A stretch of DNA of 64,000 nt from Renibacterium sp. (GCA_017419405.1 JAFOLH010000008.1:430491-494490); one strand, 5' to 3'; positions 18,416-28,033 are shown, numbered from the stretch's first letter. Numbers and translations are program-made. The notes: a model not told the origin generated them from the letters alone.

Positions 18416-18631
18416 ATGTCAGCATCGGGGCAGGATCAGAACGCTTCCACGGAGGACCAATCGGCCAGCGAGCAATCGGCCAGTGAAGACACGAAGCGCA
18501 AGTTTCGGGAAGCACTGGAGAAGAAGAACGCGAAGCACCACGCAACCGTAGAAGCCTCGCAGAACACCAAAATCAGCACCGCACACGCTTCAGCCGCGAC
18601 GAAGCGTGAGTTCCGCCGCAAGAGCGGCTAG
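18416..18631 (+). CDS. DUF5302-family small protein
   Basis: 71 residues with AAGGAGA upstream. The N-terminus is acidic and Ser/Gln-rich ('QNASTEDQSASEQSASED'). The C-terminal half is basic and matches DUF5302: 'TKRKFREALEKKNAKHHA' and the terminal 'KREFRRKSG'. It is probably unstructured and soluble. Function unknown; common in actinobacteria. Confidence 0.8.
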   Translation: MSASGQDQNASTEDQSASEQSASEDTKRKFREALEKKNAKHHATVEASQNTKISTAHASAATKREFRRKSG

Positions 18632-18660
18632 CCGACGGGCCTTCCCGGCCGGCAGATCTT

Positions 18661-19890
18661 TCAGAAAAGCATCGGTTCGGCGGTCTGGCCGGGTGCCCCG
18701 TTTCCGGGCCGCCGACCAGGCCGTTGTCCGGTGCCGGCGGTTGGCCGGCTGCCGGAGTCCTGGCGGCTCCGGGGAGCCCGCACCGGCCAGCGCCCGGATT
18801 CCACGGTTTCCGGCAAGCTGCCCTCCGGATACTGGGCTTCTTCGACCCGCGCATCGAGCACCGTTCGGTGCATGTACGCCTGGGTCCCGGCGAAGCCGTG
18901 CCGGGCTTTGGCAGCGTTGACCCGGTGCGCCAACCACTGCCGGTACTCCTTCGGCGCGTATGAGCCGGAGCCGAAGAGCCCGCGGTACTTGGGCACCAAC
19001 TGCGGATAGTTCTTGCCGAGCCAGGACATGAACCAATCCCGGGTGCCGCTGCGCAGGTACACTGCGCCGGCCGTGACGCCGGTGGCCCCGGCGGCAGCCA
19101 ATGCGCCGAAGAGCGAATCCAAAGCTTCTTCGCTGTCCGTGAGCCAGGGCAGGATCGGCATGGCCATCACACCGCAGGGGAGTCCGGCTTCGCGCAGCTT
19201 TGAAATCAACGCCAGCCGGGCCTTGGGCGTGGGGGTGCCCGGTTCGATGACCTTGCCGAGAGCCTCATCGGTCAGCGCCAGCGAAATGCCCATGCCGATG
19301 GGTATCTGCCGCGATGCGGCTTTGAGCGCCGGGATGTCCCGGCCCAGCAGGGTGCCTTTGGTCAGGATCGACAGTGGAGTGCCGGAGTCCGCCAGCGCGG
19401 AGATGATTCCAGGCATCAAGGCGTAACGCCCTTCCGCGCGTTGGTAGGGATCGGTATTCGTGCCGAGCGCCACGTGATGCCGTCCCCAACCGGGTTTGGC
19501 CAATTCGCTGCGCAGCACCTCCACCGCATTGACCTTCACCACCACCTGGGAATCGAAGTCGAGCCCCGGGTCGAAGTCCAAGTAGGTGTGCGACTTCCGG
19601 GCGAAGCAGTAAACGCAGGCATGGGAGCAACCGCGGTAGGGGTTGATCGTCCAACTGAACGGCATCGTGGAAGACTCGGGGACTTTGTTCAACACGGATT
19701 TCGCGGCGACTTCGTGGAAGGTCACGCCGGCGAACTCCGGAGTCCGCACCGTGCGCAGAAACCCTTGCATCGGCAACAGCGCAGCTTGGCCGAGCGGTGC
19801 GGCAGCGTGCTCTGCTGCTGCCGCACCGGATTGGCCTCCCGGCAGGTCCAGAGCCATTTGGCGGGAGACGTCCTGGGATTGCCATCGCAT
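18661..19890 (-). CDS. Rv2578c-type radical SAM protein
   Basis: 409 residues. The radical SAM cluster motif CX3CX2C is Cys88, Cys92, Cys95 ('YRGCSHACVYCFAR'); 'GTNTDPYQRAEGRY' and 'ILTKGTLLGRD' are conserved in the Rv2578c/SplB-related family. It reduces AdoMet with a 4Fe-4S cluster; the substrate is unproven, though a DNA-lesion role is often guessed by relation to spore photoproduct lyase. The last ~50 residues are Arg/Pro/Gly-rich and disordered. Two LexA-like sites directly upstream support SOS control, as reported for the mycobacterial gene (from memory). Confidence 0.85.
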   Translation of the reverse strand: MRWQSQDVSRQMALDLPGGQSGAAAAEHAAAPLGQAALLPMQGFLRTVRTPEFAGVTFHEVAAKSVLNKVPESSTMPFSWTINPYRGCSHACVYCFARKSHTYLDFDPGLDFDSQVVVKVNAVEVLRSELAKPGWGRHHVALGTNTDPYQRAEGRYALMPGIISALADSGTPLSILTKGTLLGRDIPALKAASRQIPIGMGISLALTDEALGKVIEPGTPTPKARLALISKLREAGLPCGVMAMPILPWLTDSEEALDSLFGALAAAGATGVTAGAVYLRSGTRDWFMSWLGKNYPQLVPKYRGLFGSGSYAPKEYRQWLAHRVNAAKARHGFAGTQAYMHRTVLDARVEEAQYPEGSLPETVESGRWPVRAPRSRQDSGSRPTAGTGQRPGRRPGNGAPGQTAEPMLF

Positions 19891-19898
19891 GCTGTTAT

Positions 19899-19914
19899 TC
19901 GAACATAAATGCTA
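19899..19914. promoter_or_regulatory. LexA-like site next to the radical SAM start
   Basis: TCGAACATAAATGCTA has one perfect LexA half (TCGAACATA) and a degenerate second half. It ends 9 bases from the start codon of the radical SAM gene. Confidence 0.45.
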
Positions 19915-19931
19915 TTCAATTTCAAGCAAAG

Positions 19932-19947
19932 TAGAAAATAGGTTCTA
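19932..19947. promoter_or_regulatory. Second LexA-like site in the radical SAM upstream region
   Basis: TAGAAAATAGGTTCTA is a palindrome (TAGAA..TTCTA) close to the box at 2204-2219. It lies 42 bases upstream of the radical SAM gene and about 170 bases before the divergent acyl-CoA ligase gene. Confidence 0.45.
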
Positions 19948-20114
19948 ATCATGGAAGCTCGCCGAACCGTGTCCGGCCGGCCCTCGGCCGAGTCGGGGAA
20001 GGGAACTGCCGGCCAGGCCAGGTCGTTACGCTGTGTGATGAGGGGCACATTATTCGCACCGGTTGGGGCTTGCGGCGGTCGACGCCGGACGTCCCGTGGA
20101 CAAAGGAGACCACC

Positions 20115-21611
20115 ATGCCGAACGTGGCAAGCATTCTGCGCAATTCCGCGGCGGCCCACCCGGACGCCATTGCGATCAAGCTGGACGACATCGAGCTCAG
20201 TTACGCGGCGCTGGACCAGTTGAGCGCGAAGCTCGCCGGAATGCTGGCGGCCAAAGGGATCGCCAAGGGCGACCGGGTAGCCATCGTGAGCCCGAACATC
20301 CCGCAAATGCCGGTGGTCTACTACGGCATCCTGCGCTACGGTGCGGTGGTGGTACCGCTCAACCCGCTGCTCAAATCCCGCGAGGTGGCGTACCACCTGC
20401 AGGACTCGCAGACCTCTTTGGTGTTCGCTTGGGAAGGCGTGCTGGCCGAGGTGGCTCCGGGCGCGGAAGCGGCCGGAGCCGATCTGATCAGCATCGACGC
20501 CTTGCTGATCCCGACCTTGTCCGGGCATGAAGCGCTCAGCCCGATCGCCGAGGCAGCGGGGGACGACACCGCGGTGATCCTCTACACCTCGGGTACCACC
20601 GGGCGGCCCAAAGGGGCCGAGCTGACGCATTCGAATCTGCTCGGCAATGCCGAGGTCTCCCGGAGCCTGCATGATGTCGGCGTGGGCGACGTGATTTTCG
20701 GCGGGCTGCCGTTCTTCCACATCTTCGGCCAGACCTGCGCGTTGAACGAGGCGATCATGTCCGGAGCCACGGTCACTTTGCTGCCGCGCTTCGATCCGGC
20801 CAAGGCCTTGGACATCATCCAGCGGGACCAGGTCACGATCTTCGAAGGCGTGCCGACGATGTACATCGGTTTGCTGCGAGTCCCGGACCGGGAACGGTTC
20901 GACCTTTCCAGTTTGAAAGTCGCCGTCTCCGGCGGCGCGGCGCTGCCGCTCGAAGTGCTCCGGGAGTTCGAATCGGCTTTCGGGGCACCGATCCTGGAAG
21001 GCTATGGTTTGTCCGAAACGTCTCCGGTGGTCAGCTTCAACCAGCGGGACGGCATCCGCAAAGCGGGCTCGATCGGCACCGCAGTGCGCGGTGCGCAACT
21101 GCGCATCATGAACGACGACGGCGAGCCGGTGGCGGCCGGGGAGGTCGGCGAAATGGCGGTGGCCGGGCCGTATGTGATGAAGGGGTATTGGCGGAACCCG
21201 GAGGCCACGGCGGCCGCGATCCGGGACGGCTGGTTCTACACCGGAGACCTGGCCAGGCAGGACGAAGACGGCGTGTACTTCATCGTGGACCGCAAAAAGG
21301 ACATGATCCTGCGCGGCGGCTACAACGTCTACCCGCGCGAGGTCGAAGAGGTGCTCTACCAGCATCCGGCGGTGGCCGAAGCCGCGGTGATCGGCCGTCC
21401 CGACCCGGACCACGGCGAAGAGATCATTGCCGTGGTGGCACTCAAGGCCGATGCTCCCGGCGCGGCACCGCCGGAGCAGCTGGCGGAGGAAATCCGGGAT
21501 TTCGTCAAGGACCGGATCGCCGCTTACAAGTACCCGAGGGAGGTCCGGATCGTCGAAGCGCTGCCAAAGGGCCCGACCGGCAAGATCCTCAAACGGGAGA
21601 TCAAGGCCTAG
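20115..21611 (+). CDS. Long-chain fatty-acid-CoA ligase (AMP-binding family)
   Basis: 498 residues; AAAGGAGA precedes the ATG at 20115. It activates a carboxylic acid to acyl-AMP and then acyl-CoA. The motifs are 'ILYTSGTTGRPKGAELTHSN' (P-loop), 'LEGYGLSETSP', 'GWFYTGDLARQDEDG', the FadD-type 'KKDMILRGGYNVYPREVEE' and the C-terminal catalytic lysine in 'PKGPTGKILKREI'. The chain length preferred cannot be read from sequence. It stands alone between the radical SAM and SIMPL genes. Confidence 0.92.
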   Translation: MPNVASILRNSAAAHPDAIAIKLDDIELSYAALDQLSAKLAGMLAAKGIAKGDRVAIVSPNIPQMPVVYYGILRYGAVVVPLNPLLKSREVAYHLQDSQTSLVFAWEGVLAEVAPGAEAAGADLISIDALLIPTLSGHEALSPIAEAAGDDTAVILYTSGTTGRPKGAELTHSNLLGNAEVSRSLHDVGVGDVIFGGLPFFHIFGQTCALNEAIMSGATVTLLPRFDPAKALDIIQRDQVTIFEGVPTMYIGLLRVPDRERFDLSSLKVAVSGGAALPLEVLREFESAFGAPILEGYGLSETSPVVSFNQRDGIRKAGSIGTAVRGAQLRIMNDDGEPVAAGEVGEMAVAGPYVMKGYWRNPEATAAAIRDGWFYTGDLARQDEDGVYFIVDRKKDMILRGGYNVYPREVEEVLYQHPAVAEAAVIGRPDPDHGEEIIAVVALKADAPGAAPPEQLAEEIRDFVKDRIAAYKYPREVRIVEALPKGPTGKILKREIKA

Positions 21612-21643
21612 CCGGGCCCAGTGGACTGCTCCGGCGGCTCAGT

Positions 21644-22315
21644 TCAGACCAGTTCCCAGGTTGCGGTGACACTCGCGCCGACACTGCTTTCGCCGGCTTC
21701 GATCGGCATCGCGACCTCTGCGGCATAGGACATCCGGCGCATCGGCACCGGTCCGGAGCCGGTGTCCTGACCCTCCGAGATGGCCAGCACCCGGCCCAGT
21801 TTCCGGCCGGCCAACTCGGCAAAATGGTTGGCATTGCGGGCCGCATCGGCCCAGGCCAAGGTCCGGGCCTGTTCGGCGACCTCGCCGGGATCGGAGATTT
21901 CCGGCTGCAAGCCGTTGAGCCGGACGTCGTTGCCGCCGGCTTCGACGATTTTCGCAATCACCTGCTGCACGCTGTCCGAGGCTCCGTCCTTGAAGCCCAT
22001 CCGGACGGTCAAGGTGCTGGAGCAGGTGTAGCCGGTGACCACATTGCCCTTGTCCTCCTGCCATACGGTTTCGGAGCGCAGCGAAAGGCCGCTGGTGGCG
22101 CTGTCTTTGCGTTCGACGTCGGCTGCGGCCAAAGCCTGCTGCACCGCCTGCATCGAACGGGCTGCATCCTGGTAGGCGCCCACCAAAGTGCGGCGGCTGA
22201 CTTCCACGCTGATATTGAGCGTCAGCACGTCGGGGGCCTGGCTGGCCCGTCCGTGGCCGGTCACGGTGACGGTGTTGTTCGGGCGGTACTGATCCATTGG
22301 GTTGTTCTGGTCCAT
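21644..22315 (-). CDS. SIMPL-domain (DUF541) protein
   Basis: 223 residues from the ATG at 22315, with AGGAGT upstream. 'VTVTGHGRASQAPDVLTLNISVEV' opens the SIMPL domain, and the conserved 'VRLNGLQPEISDP' and 'AARNANHFAELAGRKLGRVLAISEG' follow. No signal peptide is visible, so it is probably cytoplasmic, unlike the periplasmic relatives of Gram-negatives. Function unknown. It converges on the acyl-CoA ligase gene. Confidence 0.87.
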   Translation of the reverse strand: MDQNNPMDQYRPNNTVTVTGHGRASQAPDVLTLNISVEVSRRTLVGAYQDAARSMQAVQQALAAADVERKDSATSGLSLRSETVWQEDKGNVVTGYTCSSTLTVRMGFKDGASDSVQQVIAKIVEAGGNDVRLNGLQPEISDPGEVAEQARTLAWADAARNANHFAELAGRKLGRVLAISEGQDTGSGPVPMRRMSYAAEVAMPIEAGESSVGASVTATWELV

Positions 22316-22527
22316 CGGAACTCCTGTCAGTGGGGCTGATGACTCCCACGCTAACCGTCGGAGCTGGGCTTTCCCAGTGCTCCGCGACGGCTTCCGCTCA
22401 GCGCGAAGCCGACCCGCCCGCCCGCGGCGGCTGCCCGGGCGGGCAGATCCGCACGGCAGATTCACGGCTGGGCGGTCGGAATGAATAGACTAATGGCGGC
22501 ATTCCCACGACCAAGGTGCGTTCTCCT

Positions 22528-23592
22528 ATGACCGAACAACTCCCGGCGGACCCCGCCGTCCCCGAACCGACCGACGAGGCGGGCCTGGCGCTCGCCGTCG
22601 GCAACGCGCTCGCCGCGATCGCCGAGGCCGGCGATTTGGCGCAGCTCAAGGCTGCCCGGTTGGCGCACACCGGTGAAAAATCACCGCTGAGCCTGGCCAA
22701 CCGCGGCATCAAGGACCTCGCCAAGGAACTCAAGGCGACCGCCGGCAAACTCATGGGCACGGCCCGCGGGCAGGTCAACCAGGCACTCGCCGCGCGAACC
22801 GAAATCCTGGAAGCCGAAGCTGCCGAACGGATCCTGGTCGAAGAAGCCGTCGACGTCACGGCTGCTCCACGCCGCCGCCGGGCCGGTGCCCGGCACCCGT
22901 TGTCCACCTTGCAGGAACGGGTCAGCGACATCTTCGTCGGGATGGGCTGGGAAATCGCCGAAGGCCCGGAACTCGAATCCGAGTGGTTCAACTTCGACGC
23001 GCTGAACTTCAAGCCGGACCACCCGGCCCGGGAATTGCAGGACACCTTCTTCGTGGAGCCGCCGGAAGCGCATCTGCTGCTCCGCACGCACACCTCGCCG
23101 GTGCAGGTCCGTTCGATGCTCGAACGCGAGCTGCCGATCTACGTGCTGTGCCCGGGCAAGACCTTCCGTACCGACGAACTCGATGCCACGCACACTCCGG
23201 TGTTCCACCAGTTCGAGGGCTTGGCGATCGACAAGAACCTGACCATGGCGGATCTGCGTGGCACCCTGGAGCACTTCGCCCGGCAGATGTTCGGCGACGA
23301 TGCGCAGATCCGGTTGCGGCCGAACTACTTCCCGTTCACCGAACCCTCCGCCGAGCTGGACATCTGGCACCCGGGCGCGAAGGGCGGTCCGCGCTGGATC
23401 GAATGGGGCGGTTGCGGCATGGTGAACCGGAACGTGCTCCGCGCCGCCGGCATCGACCCGGAAGAATATTCGGGCTTCGCCTTCGGCATGGGCATCGAAC
23501 GGACCCTGATGTTCCGCAACGAAGTCTCCGACATGCGCGAAATGATCGAAGGCGACATCCGCTTCAGCCAGCACTTCGGGATGCAGATTTGA
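22528..23592 (+). CDS. pheS: Phenylalanine-tRNA ligase alpha subunit
   Basis: 354 residues, the usual size. An N-terminal coiled-coil (about 15-110) contacts tRNA. The class II catalytic core follows, with '[20 protein letters not shown]', motif 2 '[21 protein letters not shown]' and motif 3 '[20 protein letters not shown]'. Works with PheT as an alpha2beta2 enzyme. TAGACT at 22487-22492 is a candidate -10, giving a leader of about 30 bases. Confidence 0.97.
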   Translation: MTEQLPADPAVPEPTDEAGLALAVGNALAAIAEAGDLAQLKAARLAHTGEKSPLSLANRGIKDLAKELKATAGKLMGTARGQVNQALAARTEILEAEAAERILVEEAVDVTAAPRRRRAGARHPLSTLQERVSDIFVGMGWEIAEGPELESEWFNFDALNFKPDHPARELQDTFFVEPPEAHLLLRTHTSPVQVRSMLERELPIYVLCPGKTFRTDELDATHTPVFHQFEGLAIDKNLTMADLRGTLEHFARQMFGDDAQIRLRPNYFPFTEPSAELDIWHPGAKGGPRWIEWGGCGMVNRNVLRAAGIDPEEYSGFAFGMGIERTLMFRNEVSDMREMIEGDIRFSQHFGMQI

Positions 23593-23611
23593 AAGAGAGA
23601 GTTGTCTAATC

Positions 23612-26155
23612 ATGCGTATACCTTTGTCATGGCTGCGTGAGTTCGCCGCCGTCCCCGCCGAGGCCAGTGCCGAGGACGTGATGGCCGATCTGGTCCGCGT
23701 CGGGTTGGAGGAAGAGGCCGTGCACCGGCCCACCGACTCGCTTTCCGGACCGATCGTGGTCGGCCAAGTGATCTCGATCGTGAAAGAACCGCAGAGCAAC
23801 GGCAAGACCATCAACTGGTGCCAGGTGCGGGTCGTGCCCGAGGGCCAGGCCCAAACGCTCCAAGCCGAAGGGATCTCGCCCGACGGCGTGCAGGGCATCG
23901 TCTGCGGTGCGCACAATTTCGTCGAAGGCGACAAAGTCATCGTGACTTTGCCGGGTGCCGTGCTGCCAGGCGACTTCCGAATTTCGCCGCGAAAAACCTA
24001 CGGCCACACCTCGGCCGGCATGATCGCCTCGTCCCGGGAGCTCGGCATCGGCCAAGACCACGACGGCATCGTGGTGCTTTCCAGCTGGGGTTTGGATCCT
24101 GAACCCGGTACCGATGTCTTCGGCTTGCTCGGTCTGGACGACCAGGCCGCCGAGGTCAATGTGACCCCGGACCGCGGCTATGCGTTTTCGATCCGCGGCA
24201 TCGCCCGGGAGTATGCGCATGCCACCGGCACCGAGTTCACCGATCCTGCATCCTTGCCGGCGGTGGCGCCGGCGGACGGACAGGGCTACCCGGTGCGGCT
24301 CGAAGACGGTACTCCGGTCTACGGCAAACCGGGGGCGGACCGGTTCGTGGCCCGGGTGGTCCGGGGCATCGACAGGTCGATCCCGACTCCGCAGTGGATG
24401 GTCTCCCGGTTGCGGCTGGCCGGAATCCGCTCGATTTCGCTGCCCGTGGACATTTCCAATTACGTGATGTGGGAGCTCGGCCAACCGCTGCACTTCTACG
24501 ATCTGGACCAGCTCTCCGGACCGATCGTGGTCCGTCGGGCGGTTGCGGGGGAGTCGTTGCGCACCCTGGACGGCAAGGACCGCACGCTCGACGCCGAAGA
24601 TCTGGTGATCACCGACGATTCCGGCGTGATCGGCATCGCCGGCGTGATGGGCGGCGCGGCGACCGAGGTCTCCGCGAGCACGACGGATGTGCTGATCGAA
24701 GCCGCGCACTTCGAGGCGGTGTCCATTGCGCGCAGCCGGCGGCGGCACAAGTTGCCTTCCGAGGCGTCCAAACGCTTCGAACGCGGGGTGGACCCGTTGG
24801 TCGCCGATGTGGCCGCCCAGCGTGCGGTCGATTTGCTGGTCGATTTGGCCGGCGGCAGCGCAGACCCGCACGGGACCGATGTCTTCCCGGAATTCCAGGC
24901 CAGCACGATCGGCTTCGAAGCCGGCTACCCGGCCCGCCGGGTCGGCATCCAATTCACCGCGGAACAGATCGAAGGCACGCTCCGGGACCTCGGCGCGACG
25001 GTTGCGGTTTCCGACGGCATCTACGGCGTGACCGTGCCGTCCTGGCGCCCTGATCTGGAGACCCCGGACGACCTGGCCGAGGAAATCGCCCGGCTGGTCG
25101 GCTACGACAAGATTCCCTCCACACTTCCTGTTGCCCCGCCCGGCCGTGGTCTGAGCCGGCTGCAGCAACAGCGCCGTCTGATGCTCCAGTCGCTCGCCGA
25201 TTCCGGGCTGACCGAAGTGCTTGCCTACCCGTTCGTTTCGAAGGCGATGAACGAGACCTTCGGCACGGCCGAGGCCGGTGCCGAAGTGCCGGCGGTGAAA
25301 CTCGCGAATCCGATCAGCGAGGAATTCGGCTTCCTCCGGACCTCGGTGCTGCCTGGGTTGCTCGAGGTGGCCAAACGCAATGTCTCCCGGGGTTTCCGGG
25401 ACCTGGCGTTGTTCGAAGCCGGCGCGGTGTTCCGGCCCGGTTCGACCATGGGCACGGCGTCGATTCCGCCGCTCGGCGTGAAGCCTTCGGACGAAGTCCT
25501 CGACGCCTTGTACGACGGGATTCCGGAGCAGCCGTTGCATGTGGCCGCGGTGCTCACCGGGCATGATTCGCCCGAGGCGCCAGGGCACACGCCGCGTGTC
25601 TGGGACTACGCGGACGCGATCGACGTGGCCAGGTTGGCCGCCGAAGTGCTCGGTGTGGACCTGGTGGCGGTCCAGGGCCAGCACCAGGCCTTCCACCCCG
25701 GCCGGACGGCGCGTTTGGAACTGCGCGACGGCGGATTGCTCGGCTACGCCGGCGAGCTGCATCCGAAGCTCCTGGCCGGATCCGATCTTCCGGCGCGGAC
25801 CGTCGCCGTGGAGTTCGACGCCGAGGCGCTCATCGAAGCTGCTGCGGAGGTGATCGTGGCCAAGCCGCTGTCGACTTTCCCAGTGGCGACCCAAGACGTA
25901 GCCCTGGTGGTCGACGCCGGGCTGCCCGCCGGCGAGGTGCTCGAAGTGCTGCGTTCCGGGGCCGGGGAGTTGCTCGAGGACGTCGCGCTGTTCGACGATT
26001 ACCGCGGACCGAATGTCGCCGAAGGCAAGAAGTCGCTGGCCTTCGGTCTGCGCTTCCGGGCCGCGGACCGAACCCTGACCGCGGAGGAGGCGACCGCGGC
26101 CAAAGCTGCAGCCGTTGCCGCTGCGGCCGAGGCCTTCGGAGCGGTGCAACGCTGA
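23612..26155 (+). CDS. pheT: Phenylalanine-tRNA ligase beta subunit
   Basis: 847 residues, full length. The order is N-terminal domain 'MRIPLSWLREF', tRNA-binding (OB-fold) domain about 45-165, B3/B4 editing domain about 220-420 ('LPSEASKRFERGVDP'), B5 domain ('YPARRVGIQFTAEQIEGTLRDLG'), class II-like core, and a C-terminal ferredoxin-fold anticodon-binding domain ('FPVATQDVALVVD'). The editing domain hydrolyses Tyr-tRNA(Phe). It starts 19 bases after pheS and is cotranscribed. Confidence 0.97.
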   Translation: MRIPLSWLREFAAVPAEASAEDVMADLVRVGLEEEAVHRPTDSLSGPIVVGQVISIVKEPQSNGKTINWCQVRVVPEGQAQTLQAEGISPDGVQGIVCGAHNFVEGDKVIVTLPGAVLPGDFRISPRKTYGHTSAGMIASSRELGIGQDHDGIVVLSSWGLDPEPGTDVFGLLGLDDQAAEVNVTPDRGYAFSIRGIAREYAHATGTEFTDPASLPAVAPADGQGYPVRLEDGTPVYGKPGADRFVARVVRGIDRSIPTPQWMVSRLRLAGIRSISLPVDISNYVMWELGQPLHFYDLDQLSGPIVVRRAVAGESLRTLDGKDRTLDAEDLVITDDSGVIGIAGVMGGAATEVSASTTDVLIEAAHFEAVSIARSRRRHKLPSEASKRFERGVDPLVADVAAQRAVDLLVDLAGGSADPHGTDVFPEFQASTIGFEAGYPARRVGIQFTAEQIEGTLRDLGATVAVSDGIYGVTVPSWRPDLETPDDLAEEIARLVGYDKIPSTLPVAPPGRGLSRLQQQRRLMLQSLADSGLTEVLAYPFVSKAMNETFGTAEAGAEVPAVKLANPISEEFGFLRTSVLPGLLEVAKRNVSRGFRDLALFEAGAVFRPGSTMGTASIPPLGVKPSDEVLDALYDGIPEQPLHVAAVLTGHDSPEAPGHTPRVWDYADAIDVARLAAEVLGVDLVAVQGQHQAFHPGRTARLELRDGGLLGYAGELHPKLLAGSDLPARTVAVEFDAEALIEAAAEVIVAKPLSTFPVATQDVALVVDAGLPAGEVLEVLRSGAGELLEDVALFDDYRGPNVAEGKKSLAFGLRFRAADRTLTAEEATAAKAAAVAAAAEAFGAVQR

Positions 26156-26186
26156 GCTTGACCGGCACTCTTGACCGGCACTATCG

Positions 26187-26230
26187 CGGTTCTGTCCCAC
26201 TGAGTGCGTCTGCTCGGTGGGACAGAACCG
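26187..26230. terminator. 18-bp hairpin after pheT
   Basis: The arms CGGTTCTGTCCCACTGAG and CTCGGTGGGACAGAACCG pair with one T-G, around an 8-base loop. It ends the pheST transcript and faces the 3' end of the convergent MFS gene. Confidence 0.7.
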
Positions 26231-26232
26231 GT

Positions 26233-26266
26233 CGGTCCCACCGAATGCACTGACTCAGTGGGACCG
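26233..26266. terminator. Second hairpin behind pheT
   Basis: CGGTCCCACCGA pairs with TCAGTGGGACCG with one mismatch. It shares the GTCCCAC/GTGGGAC core with the hairpin at 26187-26230 and could serve the MFS gene on the minus strand. Confidence 0.5.
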
Positions 26267-26301
26267 GGTGCAGGATGATCCGGGCGGAGGTTCGGACCGG
26301 G

Positions 26302-27498
26302 TCAGGGCGCCGGCAGCGGGGCCGGGGCAGCGGCTTCGGCAATCGGAGCCGGCCGCTGTGCCGCAGCTTTGGCCGCCACCAGGATCACCAGCAGTCCCGC
26401 GCCGGAGAGGATCGCGCCGATCCAGATTGGCGAGGTGAAGCCCAAACCGGCGCCGATGCCGACACCGCCGAGCCAGGCGCCGAGCGCATTGCCGACGTTG
26501 AAGGCGGCGATGTTGCTGCCGGAAGCGAGCGTGGGCGCCTCCTGCGCGAAGTGCATGATCCGCATTTGCAGGCCGGGTACCGTGCCGAAGCCGAAACCGG
26601 CCATCAGAACCAGCGCGGATACCGTGACTACCGGGTTGGCGGCGAAGATCGCGAAGACCACGAGCACTGCGGTCAGCACTGCCAGGCTGATCGCCAAGGT
26701 CTGGTCGCGGGCCCGGTCTGCGGCCTTTCCGCCGATCAAATTGCCGGCGAAGGAACCGATTCCGAAGAGGATCAGCAACCAAGGCACCAGGGCGTTGGCG
26801 AAGCCGGTCACCTCGGTCAGCGTATAGGCGATGTAGCTGAAGGCGCCGAACATGCCGCCGAAGCCGAGCACGGTCACCGTGATCGACAACCAGACCTGCC
26901 CCTTGCCGAAGGCCTTGAGTTCGTCCCGGAGCCTGGCCGGCGCGCCGTCGGAATGCTGTTTCGGGACCAGCAGGGCGATTCCGGCCATCGCCACCAGGCC
27001 GAGCACGGAAATCACCGCGAAGGTGGAACGCCAACCGAAATTCTGGCCGAGCAGGGTCCCGAAAGGAACCCCCAGTACGGTGGCCATGGTCAGCCCCGCG
27101 AACATCATCGAAATCGCGGCCCCCTTGCGCTCCGGCGGCACCATGTTCGCGGCCACCACGGCACCGATCCCGAAGAACGCGCCGTGCGTGAGTGCGGCGA
27201 GGATCCGGCCGGTCAACATCAGCGAGAAACTCGGCGCTACGGCAGAGAGCAGATTGCCGGCGATGAACAGCACCATCAGCGAAATGAGCACGGCCTTGCG
27301 CGGCAGCCGGGTGACTGCTGCGGTCAGCAGGATTCCGCCGATCGCGACGGAAAGCGCGTAGCCGGAAATCAGCCAGCCCGCGGTCGGCTCGTCCACGTTG
27401 AACGTCCGGGCTACTTCGGGGAGCAGCCCCATGATGACGAATTCGGTCAAACCGATGCCGAATCCGCCGATGGCCAAGGCTAAGAGGCCGAGCGGCAT
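26302..27498 (-). CDS. MFS transporter, AraJ/Bcr-like efflux type
   Basis: 398 residues from the ATG at 27498, with AAGGAGT upstream; the longer frame to 27837 runs antisense through marR. Twelve membrane segments are visible, with 'FGIGLTEFVIMGLLPEVARTF' and the loop 2-3 motif 'TRLPRKAVLISLMVLF'. The C-terminus is Ala/Pro-rich. It probably exports a drug-like compound. The divergent marR with a perfect palindrome between them indicates inducible control. Confidence 0.9.
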   Translation of the reverse strand: MPLGLLALAIGGFGIGLTEFVIMGLLPEVARTFNVDEPTAGWLISGYALSVAIGGILLTAAVTRLPRKAVLISLMVLFIAGNLLSAVAPSFSLMLTGRILAALTHGAFFGIGAVVAANMVPPERKGAAISMMFAGLTMATVLGVPFGTLLGQNFGWRSTFAVISVLGLVAMAGIALLVPKQHSDGAPARLRDELKAFGKGQVWLSITVTVLGFGGMFGAFSYIAYTLTEVTGFANALVPWLLILFGIGSFAGNLIGGKAADRARDQTLAISLAVLTAVLVVFAIFAANPVVTVSALVLMAGFGFGTVPGLQMRIMHFAQEAPTLASGSNIAAFNVGNALGAWLGGVGIGAGLGFTSPIWIGAILSGAGLLVILVAAKAAAQRPAPIAEAAAPAPLPAP

Positions 27499-27544
27499 GG
27501 CGGGACTCCTTGAGGGGAATTGGATTTTGTCGCGGCAGAATAGC

Positions 27545-27569
27545 CGCGTATGCAATAGTTGCATACGCG
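27545..27569. promoter_or_regulatory. MarR operator
   Basis: An 11-bp perfect inverted repeat, CGCGTATGCAA and TTGCATACGCG, is separated by TAG. It overlaps the expected -35 region of marR, whose -10 TAGAAT lies at 27590-27595, and sits 47 bases before the MFS start. This is the usual form of a MarR-family site. Confidence 0.8.
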
Positions 27570-27601
27570 CTATAAATGCGCAAGCCGTGTAGAATGGCGG
27601 C

Positions 27602-28033
27602 ATGGGGATTGCTGATGACGCGGTGGAGATCCGGGCCCAAGGCTGGCGCCGGCTCGCTGCGCTGCACGGGCTGATCGAGGCTTCGTTGGAGAAGGAACTG
27701 CAAGCCGGGCACGGGCTCTCGGTGGTCGAATACACGGTACTGGACGCGTTGTCCCGGCAAGACGGGTGGCATATGCGGATGCAGCAACTGGCCAGAGCTG
27801 CGGCCTTGTCCAGCAGCGCGACCACACGGCTGGTCAACCGGCTGGAGATGCGCGGCTTCTTATCCCGCTATCTTTGCGCCGACGACCGGCGCGGTATCTA
27901 TACCGAAGTCACCGAGGCCGGTTTGGCCGCTCTGCAAGCGGCCGGGCCGGACCATGACGCCGCGCTGGCGCGGGCCTTGGAAGCGGCCCGGGGAATCGAA
28001 GAACTGCGTTCACTCGCCGAATCACTGGGCTGA
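27602..28033 (+). CDS. MarR-family transcriptional regulator
   Basis: 143 residues with a central winged helix: 'MRMQQLARAAALSSSATTRLVNRLEMRGFLSRYLCADDRRGIYTE' spans recognition helix and wing (given here only as limits about 58-102). TAGAAT ends 6 bases before the ATG, so the mRNA is probably leaderless. The divergent efflux gene and the perfect palindrome argue that it represses both genes. Ligand unknown. Confidence 0.92.
   Translation: MGIADDAVEIRAQGWRRLAALHGLIEASLEKELQAGHGLSVVEYTVLDALSRQDGWHMRMQQLARAAALSSSATTRLVNRLEMRGFLSRYLCADDRRGIYTEVTEAGLAALQAAGPDHDAALARALEAARGIEELRSLAESLG

Noticed and set aside
23627..26200. An 857-residue frame antisense to pheT
   Set aside because: It mirrors the codon pattern of pheT, is rich in Arg/Gly/His/Gln, and has no recognisable domain. 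Similar long antisense shadows lie over the Pls-like gene, argB/argD, argG/argH and helD.
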